From RYN-428 sp035551995 (GTDB lineage: Bacteria > Planctomycetota > Phycisphaerae > Tepidisphaerales > Tepidisphaeraceae): a stretch of 64,000 bases of DNA. Below are positions 24,344 to 33,031 of the stretch, piece by piece (position 1 is the first letter of the stretch; the number at the start of each line of letters is the position of its first letter). The notes under the pieces were generated by a model. It made no database searches and had not been told where the DNA came from. It was given only the letters and a program-made list of their open reading frames with translations. A program made the position numbers and the translations under genes. Location: positions 1-64,000 of the forward strand of contig DASZME010000086.1 in assembly GCA_035551995.1 (NCBI GenBank). Reading direction: 5' to 3'.

Positions 24344-25626
24344 GGATTATCTCCTGCGGAACTGGGATCGGTAAGGGTTGGGGGGGCGAAATCAAGGCCG
24401 TCAATCGCCTGCGTGCGGTTCTGCAGCGTCGGCAAATAGGCGCGAATAAAAGCATTGCGCAACACGTTTCCGATCGTGGAAAGAATGTCGGGCCGCGCGT
24501 TATTCATGTTCCCTTCGAACGGAATCAGCGTTCCGAACTGATTGCGAGGTTGGTTTCTGAATACCTGCGTGACGCCGCCGACGATCGCCTGCCAGAAAAA
24601 CTGCAGAACATTGTCTTCTTTAATGTCCGGCACGAGGCTGAACACGCGCAAGTCGCGAAATAACGGTTTGACATATCCGGTGAGCAAGCCTTCATTGCTG
24701 TCCACTTCGAGCACCAGGTCAAAAAATCCGCGCTTGAAATCGAATTTGCCGTACGCCAGCGCCAAGCCGTTTATTTTCGTGACATCCAGCCCCGTCAGTT
24801 TCAACCCCATATGAAACGTGGGGCGATAGGAAAACGGATCGAGCTTCGCAAGGAACTGAAATTTTGCCTGATCCATGGCCAGTGCGTGAACTTCGATCGA
24901 CGCAAGCAGCGGCGTCGTTTCGCTTTGAACGTTGGTCAGGTCGTTTATCGATGCCTCGATATGGTCCAGGTAGACATCCACCGGCTGGGGCGTCTGATAG
25001 GTCCGAAAATGGACAGACCCGTCGGTAATGACGGCACTGTTAATATCGAAGGGAAACAGTTCGCGGATGATCTCAAGCCACGGCCCGCCGGCGCCGGTTT
25101 GGGTTTGTCCTTCGTTTGGGGCGTCGACAAAATTGATTTCAGGCCGCTCAAGGAGAAATTGGCCAACGATCTTTCCGTGCCTCAGCGCGCCCCACTGAAT
25201 TGCCAAATCCACGCGTGGCGATGAAAAGAGCGGAACGGGCACGTTGCCGGTGAGTTTGACGAGGCGTATATCGTGGATCGAGTAGCCGCCGCGCCACAGG
25301 TGAATGTCAACGTCCCCGATTTTTCCCTGGTAAATCGAACTCTTATCGAGCGTGCGATTCACGTAGCTTCTTACCGCCCACGGCATCGCAAGCCTGGCGG
25401 CGACTAATCCCACCCCAACGAGCATCGCCAGCCCCCATATAATTCGCCGGCGCCATGAGCGCTTTGCGACCGGTGGCCTCGGCGTCCGCCCTTTCGCATT
25501 TTCCACGGGTTCGGACTTGCTTATATCCGGCATGCCCTTATCCCAAACCGCGACTCGATTGAATTCAAATTCCGTCTGGCCGGTATCCCACGCTCGCCGC
25601 CGGACCATCTCCGGCGGTGAAACCAA
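24340..25626 (-). CDS. DUF748/AsmA-like membrane-anchored protein
   Basis: A 428-residue frame as drawn from a TTG; an internal ATG near 25533 is an alternative start. One N-terminal membrane helix ('IIWGLAMLVGVGLVAARLAM') leads into a periplasmic region. Its opening 'SYVNRTLDKSSIYQGKIGDV' and later 'LLERPEINFV' match the DUF748/AsmA-like family of proteins spanning or lining the envelope. These relate to bridge-like lipid-transfer proteins. The stop codon overlaps the start of the haemoglobin lipoprotein, and the DUF2383 gene lies just upstream. Confidence 0.75.
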   Translation of the reverse strand: MVSPPEMVRRRAWDTGQTEFEFNRVAVWDKGMPDISKSEPVENAKGRTPRPPVAKRSWRRRIIWGLAMLVGVGLVAARLAMPWAVRSYVNRTLDKSSIYQGKIGDVDIHLWRGGYSIHDIRLVKLTGNVPVPLFSSPRVDLAIQWGALRHGKIVGQFLLERPEINFVDAPNEGQTQTGAGGPWLEIIRELFPFDINSAVITDGSVHFRTYQTPQPVDVYLDHIEASINDLTNVQSETTPLLASIEVHALAMDQAKFQFLAKLDPFSYRPTFHMGLKLTGLDVTKINGLALAYGKFDFKRGFFDLVLEVDSNEGLLTGYVKPLFRDLRVFSLVPDIKEDNVLQFFWQAIVGGVTQVFRNQPRNQFGTLIPFEGNMNNARPDILSTIGNVLRNAFIRAYLPTLQNRTQAIDGLDFAPPTLTDPSSAGDNP

Positions 25627-25647
25627 AACGCGCGGGCCGAAAGTAGA

Positions 25648-26091
25648 TTACTTCCACGAATCACGCAGATTGCGAACGCGATCGTGGGCTTTTTTCACCT
25701 CGATGAACTGCCGTTGAACGATGGACGCCACGCCGGGCGGCAACGTCTGGCTCATCGCTTTCTCAAAACTCTTCACCGTTGCGTCTTCGCCCCGCTCCGC
25801 TTCGGCAAGAATGGATTTCTCGCCCGCGCCCAACGCGCCCTTGATAGACATCCAGCCGCGATGGACGGCGCCTGTCGCACTGCCGTTTTGGTCAGGGTCG
25901 CCGCCGAGTTGTTTCACCTCCGCTTCCAGTTCGCCCGCGAAGCGGGACCGCTGTTGGGCGAATTGCTCGAACTCGGATTTCACCGCTGCGTCATTTACCT
26001 CAGCGGCAGCGGTCTCAAACCCCTGTTTCCCATCCTGAAGCGTTTCGATGAGTTCGTTCAAACTTGAAACGGTATCGCTTGTCATCGCCAT
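25648..26091 (-). CDS. DUF2383/PA2169-type four-helix protein
   Basis: A 147-residue soluble helical protein. It has the order typical of DUF2383/PA2169 proteins: 'LNELIETLQDGKQGFETAA', then 'KSEFEQFAQQRSRFAGELE' and the C-terminal 'AIVQRQFIEVKKAHDRVR'-like helix. The ferritin-like four-helix fold is assigned by family; metal binding is not certain. These proteins are often induced by stress in the envelope. It is 21 bp upstream of the DUF748 frame, so the three genes down to 23690 probably form an operon. Confidence 0.8.
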   Translation of the reverse strand: MAMTSDTVSSLNELIETLQDGKQGFETAAAEVNDAAVKSEFEQFAQQRSRFAGELEAEVKQLGGDPDQNGSATGAVHRGWMSIKGALGAGEKSILAEAERGEDATVKSFEKAMSQTLPPGVASIVQRQFIEVKKAHDRVRNLRDSWK

Positions 26092-26281
26092 TTAACACCT
26101 CGTTTTTTCGGCTGCGGCGCTTGCGCGACGCGCCATTGAGTTATTACCCCCTTCCGTCGCCACGACCTCAGCAAGGTTCCGCGACCACCGGCGGGTGGCA
26201 AAGCGTGAACCATTCAGAGAAAAGATCGTTTTTCCTGATCCCGTCCCTTTTAACGGAAGCGTAAAAGACGTGACGGCGTCA

Positions 26282-27046
26282 TCATCCCAACACCCATTTT
26301 GGCATTCTCAGCCGTTTTCCCAAGGTGTTTTCGATGTGCTCGGACAACATCGCGTTAAGCGGATCGGTTTGATGTCGGGTGAGCTGCGGCAGACGAACCA
26401 CCGCCCCATTTTGTCGTGGCAGCCGCAAAATCGTCTGGAGCAATCTCAGCAATCGTCCGTCCAGCGCCCGGCAATCGTGAACGGTTCCCTGGCAGTTACG
26501 GCAGACGATGCCCCCTCGCCTTGGAGAAAAGAAAACTGTTTCGCGCCCGTCGATCGCAAACGTGCATGAGGCACAAACGAATAATTCCGGGAGGTATCCG
26601 CTTTCGCGAAGCAGGTCTATTTCGAACGCCAGAAAATTTTCTTCCCGTCGGGCCGTCGCAAGATCGGTCAGCGCCATCGCAACTCGATCAAACAACTCCG
26701 GATGCGGATCGTGCTCTTCAATGAGCCGGCCGACCAATTCAGCCGCATAGAGGCCCAGATAGATTCCGCGCAATGTTTTTCGCAGGCCGAGTTGTCCTTC
26801 CGTGAGGCGCCACTCCGTCAACGGCGGCAGGTCGCGAGCCGGATCATGCCCGAAAACGGCTTGTCCGATGTCGAGAAAATCGATGCCGCCGTCAAATTGG
26901 CTGGCGCCGGCCTTGGTTCGTCGGTGGGCGCCTTTGGCGATGACGCGGACGATTCCGTACTCGCGCGAAAACAGCGTGAGAATTTGCGACGTCTCGCTGT
27001 ATTCGGTTTTTCGAAGGCAAATACAGCGGTCATGCACCAGCGCCAT
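26282..27046 (-). CDS. recO: DNA repair protein RecO
   Basis: A 254-residue RecO. The N-terminal OB fold begins 'DRCICLRKTEYSETSQILTL' and 'IVRVIAKGAHR'. A helical domain follows, with a zinc-ligand set 'CASC' and 'CRNC' about 24 residues apart in the C-terminal half. RecO loads RecA with RecR during recombinational repair of gaps. The length is normal for the family. Its upstream gap holds the tRNA-Lys promoter region in the opposite direction. Confidence 0.93.
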   Translation of the reverse strand: MALVHDRCICLRKTEYSETSQILTLFSREYGIVRVIAKGAHRRTKAGASQFDGGIDFLDIGQAVFGHDPARDLPPLTEWRLTEGQLGLRKTLRGIYLGLYAAELVGRLIEEHDPHPELFDRVAMALTDLATARREENFLAFEIDLLRESGYLPELFVCASCTFAIDGRETVFFSPRRGGIVCRNCQGTVHDCRALDGRLLRLLQTILRLPRQNGAVVRLPQLTRHQTDPLNAMLSEHIENTLGKRLRMPKWVLG

Positions 27047-27167
27047 AAGAATCGACCCTCACGCGTCCCGGCGGCCGTTTCATTGGCCTGCTCGGTCAAA
27101 TTGTAGCAGTTCCACGAGAGGTCGCGGGCGATTTGCGGCGAAAGTTGGAAAGTGATGATCTTGCCCG

Positions 27168-27195
27168 TTGAGCCGGCGAAAGAAATGTCTATAGT
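27168..27195 (+). promoter_or_regulatory. Candidate sigma-70-type promoter of tRNA-Lys
   Basis: TTGAGC (27168-27173), a 16-bp spacer and TATAGT (27190-27195), about 60 bp before tRNA-Lys. Four and five of six positions match the consensus. Confidence 0.4.
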
Positions 27196-27254
27196 GCTTC
27201 ATCCCATTCGACTGTGATCGCCGAGATCGCGGGCGGATTGGATTCGCTTTCGGC

Positions 27255-27327
27255 GAGCCGGTAGCTCAGTTGGTAGAGCATCGCACTTTTAATGCGAGGG
27301 TCGTGGATTCGAGTTCCACCCGGCTCA
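27255..27327 (+). tRNA. tRNA-Lys (anticodon UUU)
   Basis: A 73-nt cloverleaf. The acceptor is GAGCCGG/CCGGCTC and the D stem GCTC/GAGC. Anticodon stem TCGCA/TGCGA holds loop CTTTTAA, giving anticodon TTT. The T arm is GTGGA-TTCGAGT-TCCAC and the discriminator A; CCA is not encoded. A tyrosine-recombinase remnant starts 29 bp beyond its 3' end, so it has served as an integration target. Confidence 0.95.
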
Positions 27328-27355
27328 TTTCGATTCCGTTCAAAAAACGCTTGTT

Positions 27356-27620
27356 TCAAGGGGTTTTCGAGTATTTTGGCGTTGCTCGAATAGTTCCAGT
27401 GTGTGCCACTAAGTACGCAAAAGTTCCAATCTTGCACTCGGTTTGCTCCCCGTTTTGCTCCCTGGCGTCCACCGATTTCGTTATTCCCAATTTCGGGAGT
27501 CCCGCTAACGCTTTGGCATAATCGGTCTGATCGAGCCCGCCATACTTGGCCGTCAGGATCGGCGTCGAATGGTGGGCAAGCTGCTGAGCGACCGCCAAGC
27601 CACTCGCCCGAATAATCGCC
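27356..27620 (-). pseudogene. Tyrosine recombinase (phage integrase) C-terminal remnant
   Basis: The minus-strand frame ending at 27356 contains 'GLAVAQQLAHHSTPILTAKY', followed by a decayed 'LAGLPKLGI' tail. This is the catalytic C-terminus of a tyrosine recombinase: the H-x-x-R box is degraded and the 'AHHSTP' segment and nearby Tyr are kept. Everything N-terminal to it has been replaced by an IS3-type remnant on the other strand. The gene points toward the 3' end of tRNA-Lys, as integrases at tRNA sites do. It is non-functional. Confidence 0.65.
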
Positions 27621-27637
27621 GTTATAAATGCCCTGTG

Positions 27638-27922
27638 ATGTGCATGCCAGGGAGCAGACGTGAATTCAACTTCATCGAAAAACATCTGACGGAGTTCCCG
27701 ACGGCGACGGTATGCCAAGTGCTCGAGGTGAGTCGCTCGGGCTATTACGACTGGCAGGTCCGCGAGCCCAGCGCCCGGGAAACGCGCCGGGAGGAACTGG
27801 CCGCCAAGATCCACGCCATCCACCAGGACACCCGCGAGGTCTACGACAGCCCGCGCATCTTCCAGGCGCTCAAGGCCAAGGGTTGCGATCGCAACTGCGT
27901 GCGTGGCTGGGTCCAGCGAACT
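27638..27922 (+). pseudogene. IS3-family OrfB transposase remnant
   Basis: The frame carries the N-terminal helix-turn-helix part of an IS3-family OrfB: 'FIEKHLTEFPTATVCQVLEV' then 'SRSGYYDWQVREPSARETR' and 'IHQDTREVYDSPRIFQALKA'. It breaks off just before the DDE integrase core, where the palindromic element at 27923 begins. OrfA and the terminal inverted repeats are not visible, so this is a fragment. Confidence 0.75.
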
Positions 27923-28055
27923 GGGTGCATGACCGTCTCTGCGCGCAAAACCTCGATTCGGCCGGAATTCCAGGGATCGGCTTCGGATGGCCATGCCCGC
28001 GACACTCGCTTTTCGAGCTGGATCTTACGGGGCGCGCAGAGACCGTCATGCACCC
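27923..28055. mobile_element. Third copy of the ~133-bp palindromic element
   Basis: It starts GGGTGCATGACCGTCTCTGC and ends in the complementary sequence. The interior is inverted relative to the pair at 6069-6344 and closely matches unit 2 of that pair. It interrupts the IS3 OrfB remnant, so it arrived after that IS. The flanking 9-mers differ, so no clean target duplication is seen here. Confidence 0.72.
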
Positions 28056-28431
28056 GACTTGCACATGCGAGATGAAATTTCGTAAGCTGTCCGGCGTGCA
28101 ATTGAATGCGCGGAAAATGGGCTGACGTTCAAAATAGCGTTTCCGACGCGAACGGCGAGGCGGGTGCGGGGTATGGCAATTTGCGACGAACGCTCGTCGT
28201 AGACGGAACGCATGCAACCAAGAGTCAAACCGCATCGGCGGCGACTTTGCGCAACGGCGACGTTCAAAGCGGGGCGCGGGAGAGCACTGGATATGGGGCG
28301 CGCATCATTTTTTGCGGAAAATGGGGCGCAATGGGGCGCGGACTCGGCAGGTAGGCCGTTGTTTTGATCTGATGTCCCTGCGGGGAACGGCTGTGGGATC
28401 GGGTTATCAATTCAAGCTTCGGGATACATTT
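28056..28431. other. Intergenic region before the DUF1080 gene
   Basis: About 375 bp right of the island scar. It includes a short tandem GGGGCGCAATGGGGCGCGGA near 28323 and presumably the promoter of the DUF1080 gene. No convincing gene. Confidence 0.4.
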
Positions 28432-29151
28432 ATGAACAAATCCGCCATCGCGATAGTCTGTGCATGTCTCGCCTTGACGATGGCGTTCGCCGCCGACGCG
28501 CCGCCGTCGAATCTGAATTCTCTTGGCGACGCGGAAAAGCAAGCCGGGTGGAAATTGCTGTTTGACGGTCATTCCACGGAGGGCTGGCGCGGTTTGGGGA
28601 TGGACCGATTTCCTAATAACTTCTGGGAAATAAAAGATGGATGTCTCCACTGCGCCGGCGGAGCCAAGGGCAACGATATTATTACCGCCGATAAGTACGA
28701 CAACTTTGATCTGACTTTCGAGTGGATGATTCCCAAGCTCAGCGGCAACAGCGGCGTCAAATATCGTGTTCAGGAAACCAAAGGCAACGGCGCCGCCTTC
28801 GGGTGCGAATTTCAATGTATGTATGATCCCGGCGTGGAGGGCAAAGACGCCACCGGATCGCTTTATGATGTCTTTCCGCCAAAAGGAAAGAAGCTTGTGC
28901 CGCGGGGGGAATTTAATCAGTCGAGAATCCTGGTGCAGGGCAATCACGTCGAGCATTGGCTCAATGGCGTGAAGGTGGTGGAGTATGAGTTCGGCAGCGA
29001 CGCGTTTAACTCCGCCGTCGCCAAAAGCAAGTTCAAGAACAGCAAGACGTGGGCGAAGGAGCCGTTGGGTTACATCGCGCTTCAGTATCACCACGACGAA
29101 GTTTTCTTCCGCAACCTCAAGATCCGCCAAATGCCGGCGGCGTCGAAATAA
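28432..29151 (+). CDS. Secreted DUF1080 (3-keto-disaccharide hydrolase-like) protein
   Basis: Start chosen at ATG 28432 because it opens a clean signal peptide ('IAIVCACLALTMAFAADAPP'); the frame itself extends upstream. The mature part of the 239 residues is one DUF1080 domain, a concanavalin-like beta sandwich: 'GWKLLFDGHSTEGWRGLG', 'DLTFEWMIPKLSGNSGVKYR' and the closing 'GYIALQYHHDEVFFRNLKIR'. The family is expanded in planctomycetes; some members hydrolyse 3-keto-glycosides. Exported location and monodomain size are normal for the family. Substrate unknown. Confidence 0.9.
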   Translation: MNKSAIAIVCACLALTMAFAADAPPSNLNSLGDAEKQAGWKLLFDGHSTEGWRGLGMDRFPNNFWEIKDGCLHCAGGAKGNDIITADKYDNFDLTFEWMIPKLSGNSGVKYRVQETKGNGAAFGCEFQCMYDPGVEGKDATGSLYDVFPPKGKKLVPRGEFNQSRILVQGNHVEHWLNGVKVVEYEFGSDAFNSAVAKSKFKNSKTWAKEPLGYIALQYHHDEVFFRNLKIRQMPAASK

Positions 29152-29534
29152 TCGACTTGCGTTAGCTGAGTTCGTTTGGGCCGCTTGATGAGACCGATTG
29201 GCCGTCGCGGAAAACGTCATTGTAAATACTTTTTGTGTAGTAATTTAGATCGATTCAATTCCATTTCGCGTGTAACGTCGCCAGTCGAACCGTCGATGTT
29301 AACCGGCGTAGTAGGGGTGTTACGCCTTCCCGGATGCTGCTCTTGACATGCCGGTTAAAAGTCGTTCAAACTGCCGCCCCCTTGGATAGGGCGCAGAGGC
29401 GTTTGGGCCGGTGCATCGTTACCGGACGCTAAAAAACGCACTTCCCAACCGTCATAAACGGCAGAAACGTCAAGCGCCTTCCTCTGGCGGCCGATACGAC
29501 CGCCAATGGGCTTTCCGGGGGCCGACTGGTAAAC
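29152..29534. other. Upstream region of topA
   Basis: A 383-bp gap. TTGACA at 29343-29348 with TCAAAC 17 bp later is a weak promoter candidate for topA. No ORF or RNA gene recognised. Confidence 0.35.
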
Positions 29535-32243
29535 ATGGCAAAAATTGGAAAAAATCTCGTGATCGTCGAGTCGCCCGCAAAGGCCAAGACGATCAATAAG
29601 TATCTCGGCGACGATTACATCGTTAAAGCGTCGATGGGCCATATTCGCGACCTGCCGTCCAGCGGCATGGGCGTGGACCTCAAGACCTTCGAGCCGGCCT
29701 ACGTCATCATCGAAGAGCGCGGCAAGGGAAAAGTCGTCACCGAGCTACGCAAACTGGCCAAGGACGCCCCTTTCATCTACCTCGCCACCGACTTGGACCG
29801 CGAGGGTGAAGCCATCGCGTGGCACTTAAAGGAAGCGCTGGGCGTTCCCGACGCCAAGGCTCGGCGCGTCATCTTCAATGCCATCACAAAATCGGAGATT
29901 CAAAAAGCGTTTAAGAATCACACGCATATCGATATCGACCGGGTGAACGCGCAGCAGGCCCGCCGAATTTTGGACCGGATCGTCGGCTATGAAATTTCGC
30001 CCTTGCTGTGGCGTAAAGTGGCCCGCGGCCTTAGCGCCGGGCGGGTGCAGAGCGTGACGGTTCGCCTGATCGTCGAACGCGAACGTGAAATCGAAGCTTT
30101 TCTCCCGGAGGAATACTGGAAGATCGGCGCCATCTTCTCCGCCAAGGGGGGCGCCGACGGTTGCACCAAGCTGGCCGGCGAGTGGCGCGATTACGTCGCC
30201 CATACCGGCAACGGCGAACGAACCAAGCAGGAGCGCGAGCGCTGGCTAAGCGACCACGCGGCTTTCGTCGCCGAGCTGGTCGAGCTGTCGGGCAAGAAGT
30301 TTGAGATCAACAACAAGGAAGACGCCCGCAAAGCCGCCACGCTGCTCGGGTTCCTGGTCGACAAAGTAGAGACGGTGGAAGATCCTGACGCCAAGGGACT
30401 TGCGAAAAACATCACGACCTTTGTCGGCCGCATCGACACATGCCCCGACTTTGTCGTCCGCTCGATCGAAAAGCGGCGCAGCACGAGCCGACCTCCCGCT
30501 CCGTTTATCACCAGCACCATCCAGCAGGCGGCGTCGAGTCGGCTCGGCTATGGCGCGCAGCGTACGATGAAAGTGGCCCAGGGCTTGTACGAAGCCGGCC
30601 ATATCACCTATATGCGTACCGATTCGACCAACATCTCGGCCGAGGCGCTGAGCATGGTGCGGTCTTACGTCGGCAAGGAGTTCGGCGCCAAATATCTTCC
30701 CGAAAAAGCCAACGTCTATTCGTCAAACAAGACCGCGCAAGAAGCCCACGAAGCCATCCGCCCGACGGACGTGAGCCTCACGCCCGAACTGGCTCGCGCC
30801 AAGCTCGGCAACGACGACGCCCGCCTTTACGATCTGGTTTGGCGGCGATTCGTCGCCTCGCAGATGTCGCCGGCGGAGTTTGATCAAACCGCGGTCACGA
30901 TCGTCACCAGGACAAAGGAAGGCGACGCCGTCTTCCGCGCCACCGGCCGCAAGCTGGTATTTGACGGTTTCATGAAAGTGGCCGGCGTGAGCAGCGAAGA
31001 TCAGCTTCTGCCGGAACTGGCGGAAAAGCAGCCGGTCTGGCCGATCGAGATCGATCCCACGCAGCATTTCACCCAGCCCCCGCCGCGCTTTACCGAGGCG
31101 AGCCTGGTGAAGTTGCTCGAACAGCTTGGCATTGGCCGCCCGAGCACGTACGCGAGCATTATTCAGACGATCCAGGATCGTAAATACGTCGAGCAGCTTG
31201 AGCGCCGATTTTATGCGACGTTGCTTGGATCGGTCGTTACCGACAAACTGATCCAGGCGTTTCCCGAGATCATGAACGTGCAGTTCACGGCCGGAATGGA
31301 AACTCGGCTAGACGCCGTCGAGGAAAAGACGCAGGATTGGATCAAGCTTCTCCAGGACTTTTACGGGCCGTTTCACGAGTCGGTGGAAGGCGCGCTGGAC
31401 AAGATCGAACACGCCGGCGGCGCCGCCAGTCCATATAAATGTCCCAAGTGCGGGAAGCCGATGCTCTATCGCATCAGCAAGACCGGCTTTTTCCTGGCGT
31501 GCAGTGACGCCGAGTGCAAGACGACGCAGCCGGTCGATGCACAGGGTAAGCCCACGCTGCGCGAAGTGAGCGAATTCAAGTGCCCGGTCTGCGGGCGCGA
31601 CATGATCAAGCGCAAAGGCCGATTCGGCGAATTTCTCGGCTGCTCGGGCTACTCGGTGAAGAACGAAAAAGGAGAGCCGTCGTGCAGCACGATCATCAAT
31701 CTCGATAAGGAAGGCAAGCCGATGCCTCCCAAGCCGGCGCCCGTCAAGACCGGCATCAAATGCGAAAAGTGCGGCAGCCCGATGCTTTTGCGCGACACCA
31801 AGCGCGGCCCATTCCTCGGCTGCTCGACCTTCCCCAAGTGCCGTTCGACGAAGATGGTCAAGAAACTGACCGGCGACGATCTCAAGCAGGTCGAAGCCCT
31901 TCTTCCGTTGCTCAAGGAGAGCGCGGAGAAGGCAAAAGAGCTGGCGGTGAAAATCGTCGGCGAAACCCCGGCGGCCAACGCCAATGCCCCGGTGAACATC
32001 GCGACTGACATCGACTGCGAAGATTGCGGCAAGCCGATGACCATTCGCTCCGGCCGGCGCGGCAAGTTCCTCGGTTGCAGCGGATATCCCAAGTGCAAGA
32101 ACACCGCCGAGATTCCCGCCAAGCTGCTCGAAGAACTCGGCCTGAACGGAAAGGAAGGGGCGAACGGCGCCCCCGCCTCAGCCCCGGCGGAAAAAGAAGC
32201 CGATGAGCCGGAGGAAATCGAGACGGACCTTCTGGTCGAGTGA
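29535..32243 (+). CDS. topA: DNA topoisomerase I
   Basis: A 902-residue type IA topoisomerase that relaxes negative supercoils. The N-terminal TOPRIM domain has 'NLVIVESPAKAKTINKYLG' (Glu12) and the acidic triad in 'YLATDLDREGEAIAW'. The active-site tyrosine is Tyr359 in 'GHITYMRTDSTNIS'. The C-terminal third carries four CxxC zinc ribbons (starting 'CPKCGKPM', 'CPVCGRDM', 'CEKCGSPM', 'CEDCGKPM'), followed by an acidic tail. Start ATG 29535 is supported by alignment of the TOPRIM start. It is monocistronic, with a converging gene downstream. Confidence 0.96.
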   Translation: MAKIGKNLVIVESPAKAKTINKYLGDDYIVKASMGHIRDLPSSGMGVDLKTFEPAYVIIEERGKGKVVTELRKLAKDAPFIYLATDLDREGEAIAWHLKEALGVPDAKARRVIFNAITKSEIQKAFKNHTHIDIDRVNAQQARRILDRIVGYEISPLLWRKVARGLSAGRVQSVTVRLIVEREREIEAFLPEEYWKIGAIFSAKGGADGCTKLAGEWRDYVAHTGNGERTKQERERWLSDHAAFVAELVELSGKKFEINNKEDARKAATLLGFLVDKVETVEDPDAKGLAKNITTFVGRIDTCPDFVVRSIEKRRSTSRPPAPFITSTIQQAASSRLGYGAQRTMKVAQGLYEAGHITYMRTDSTNISAEALSMVRSYVGKEFGAKYLPEKANVYSSNKTAQEAHEAIRPTDVSLTPELARAKLGNDDARLYDLVWRRFVASQMSPAEFDQTAVTIVTRTKEGDAVFRATGRKLVFDGFMKVAGVSSEDQLLPELAEKQPVWPIEIDPTQHFTQPPPRFTEASLVKLLEQLGIGRPSTYASIIQTIQDRKYVEQLERRFYATLLGSVVTDKLIQAFPEIMNVQFTAGMETRLDAVEEKTQDWIKLLQDFYGPFHESVEGALDKIEHAGGAASPYKCPKCGKPMLYRISKTGFFLACSDAECKTTQPVDAQGKPTLREVSEFKCPVCGRDMIKRKGRFGEFLGCSGYSVKNEKGEPSCSTIINLDKEGKPMPPKPAPVKTGIKCEKCGSPMLLRDTKRGPFLGCSTFPKCRSTKMVKKLTGDDLKQVEALLPLLKESAEKAKELAVKIVGETPAANANAPVNIATDIDCEDCGKPMTIRSGRRGKFLGCSGYPKCKNTAEIPAKLLEELGLNGKEGANGAPASAPAEKEADEPEEIETDLLVE

Positions 32244-32398
32244 GCGTGCTTTGGAGAAAACCTCCGCGGGCGGGGTAGGCCGCGGGGAATTGATTTTGCC
32301 GCGCCTCGCGCGGCGGGATGTGGCAATCCGCTCTGACATTTCCGCGTCCGATCGCGATACCGCCGCAGAGGGCGCCTGAGCGCGGTTAATTCCGACGT

Positions 32399-33031
32399 TC
32401 ATTTCAAAATGGTTATTTCCAGCCGTTTTTTTCCCCATTCTACGGCTTGTTCGTGGGTCGGCATAAAAATGTCGATATGAGCGCCTTTGATCGCGCCGCC
32501 ACGGTCGATCACTTCGACCGGATTGTCGTCATTGTAACCGGGAACGATGACTCGCGAGCCATAGGGGAGAATCGACGTGTCGGCGGCGATGAAATGGCCG
32601 CCGTTGTAGGAGATGGGACGGCCGCTGGCGGTGACGCCTTTGGCGTGTGAGCCGCAACATTTTTTGCAGGCGCAATAAGCGGTGACGTAAACCTCCATGA
32701 CGCGCGGCTTGGGCGCCGGCGCCGGTAAATCGACAGGCGCGGACGACGGTTTCACGAACGTCGGCCAGACATCGTACATCAATTCGTTCGAGGATCGCGG
32801 CGGACGGGCGGCGATCATCGCGAGAGCGGATGGACGCGTCGCCGGCTGAGGCAAAACGGCTTTATTCGTAATCGATCGGCCGCGATAAACCTGGGGGGAA
32901 GATGACAGTGGAGCAATGTCTTCACTGAGCCCGCCGCCGCCGGGAAGCGTCAGCGAGAGGACGGCGCCAAGCAGGGCGACGGGCCATCGACGGCCGCCGA
33001 GACGAGTTGACCTGGAGCCTCCATGCACCAT
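32399..33031 (-). CDS. 3D-domain (double-psi beta-barrel) exported protein
   Basis: A 210-residue protein. The N-terminal hydrophobic stretch ('RRWPVALLGAVLSLTLPGG') is a signal peptide or anchor. After a Pro/Ala linker the C-terminal 95 residues form a 3D domain: 'AYCACKKCCGSHAKGVTASG', 'AADTSILPYGSRVIVPGY' and 'EVIDRGGAIKGAHIDIF'. Such domains occur in MltA- and RlpA-like cell-wall lytic enzymes. A peptidoglycan role is likely. The start lies 82 bp inside the preceding GT87 gene, implying translational coupling. Confidence 0.85.
   Translation of the reverse strand: MVHGGSRSTRLGGRRWPVALLGAVLSLTLPGGGGLSEDIAPLSSSPQVYRGRSITNKAVLPQPATRPSALAMIAARPPRSSNELMYDVWPTFVKPSSAPVDLPAPAPKPRVMEVYVTAYCACKKCCGSHAKGVTASGRPISYNGGHFIAADTSILPYGSRVIVPGYNDDNPVEVIDRGGAIKGAHIDIFMPTHEQAVEWGKKRLEITILK

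Noticed and set aside
27356..27994. Whole 212-codon minus-strand frame as one intact integrase
   Set aside because: Only the C-terminal part resembles a tyrosine recombinase; the N-terminal codons come from the palindromic element and antisense IS3 sequence.
28264..29220. 318-codon minus-strand frame
   Set aside because: It lies antisense across the whole DUF1080 gene, which has a signal peptide and clear family motifs; the minus frame has none.
32298..32314. Hairpin GCCGCGC-CTC-GCGCGGC between topA and the 3D-domain gene as a terminator
   Set aside because: A good stem, but no U-run follows on either strand, so intrinsic termination is not supported.
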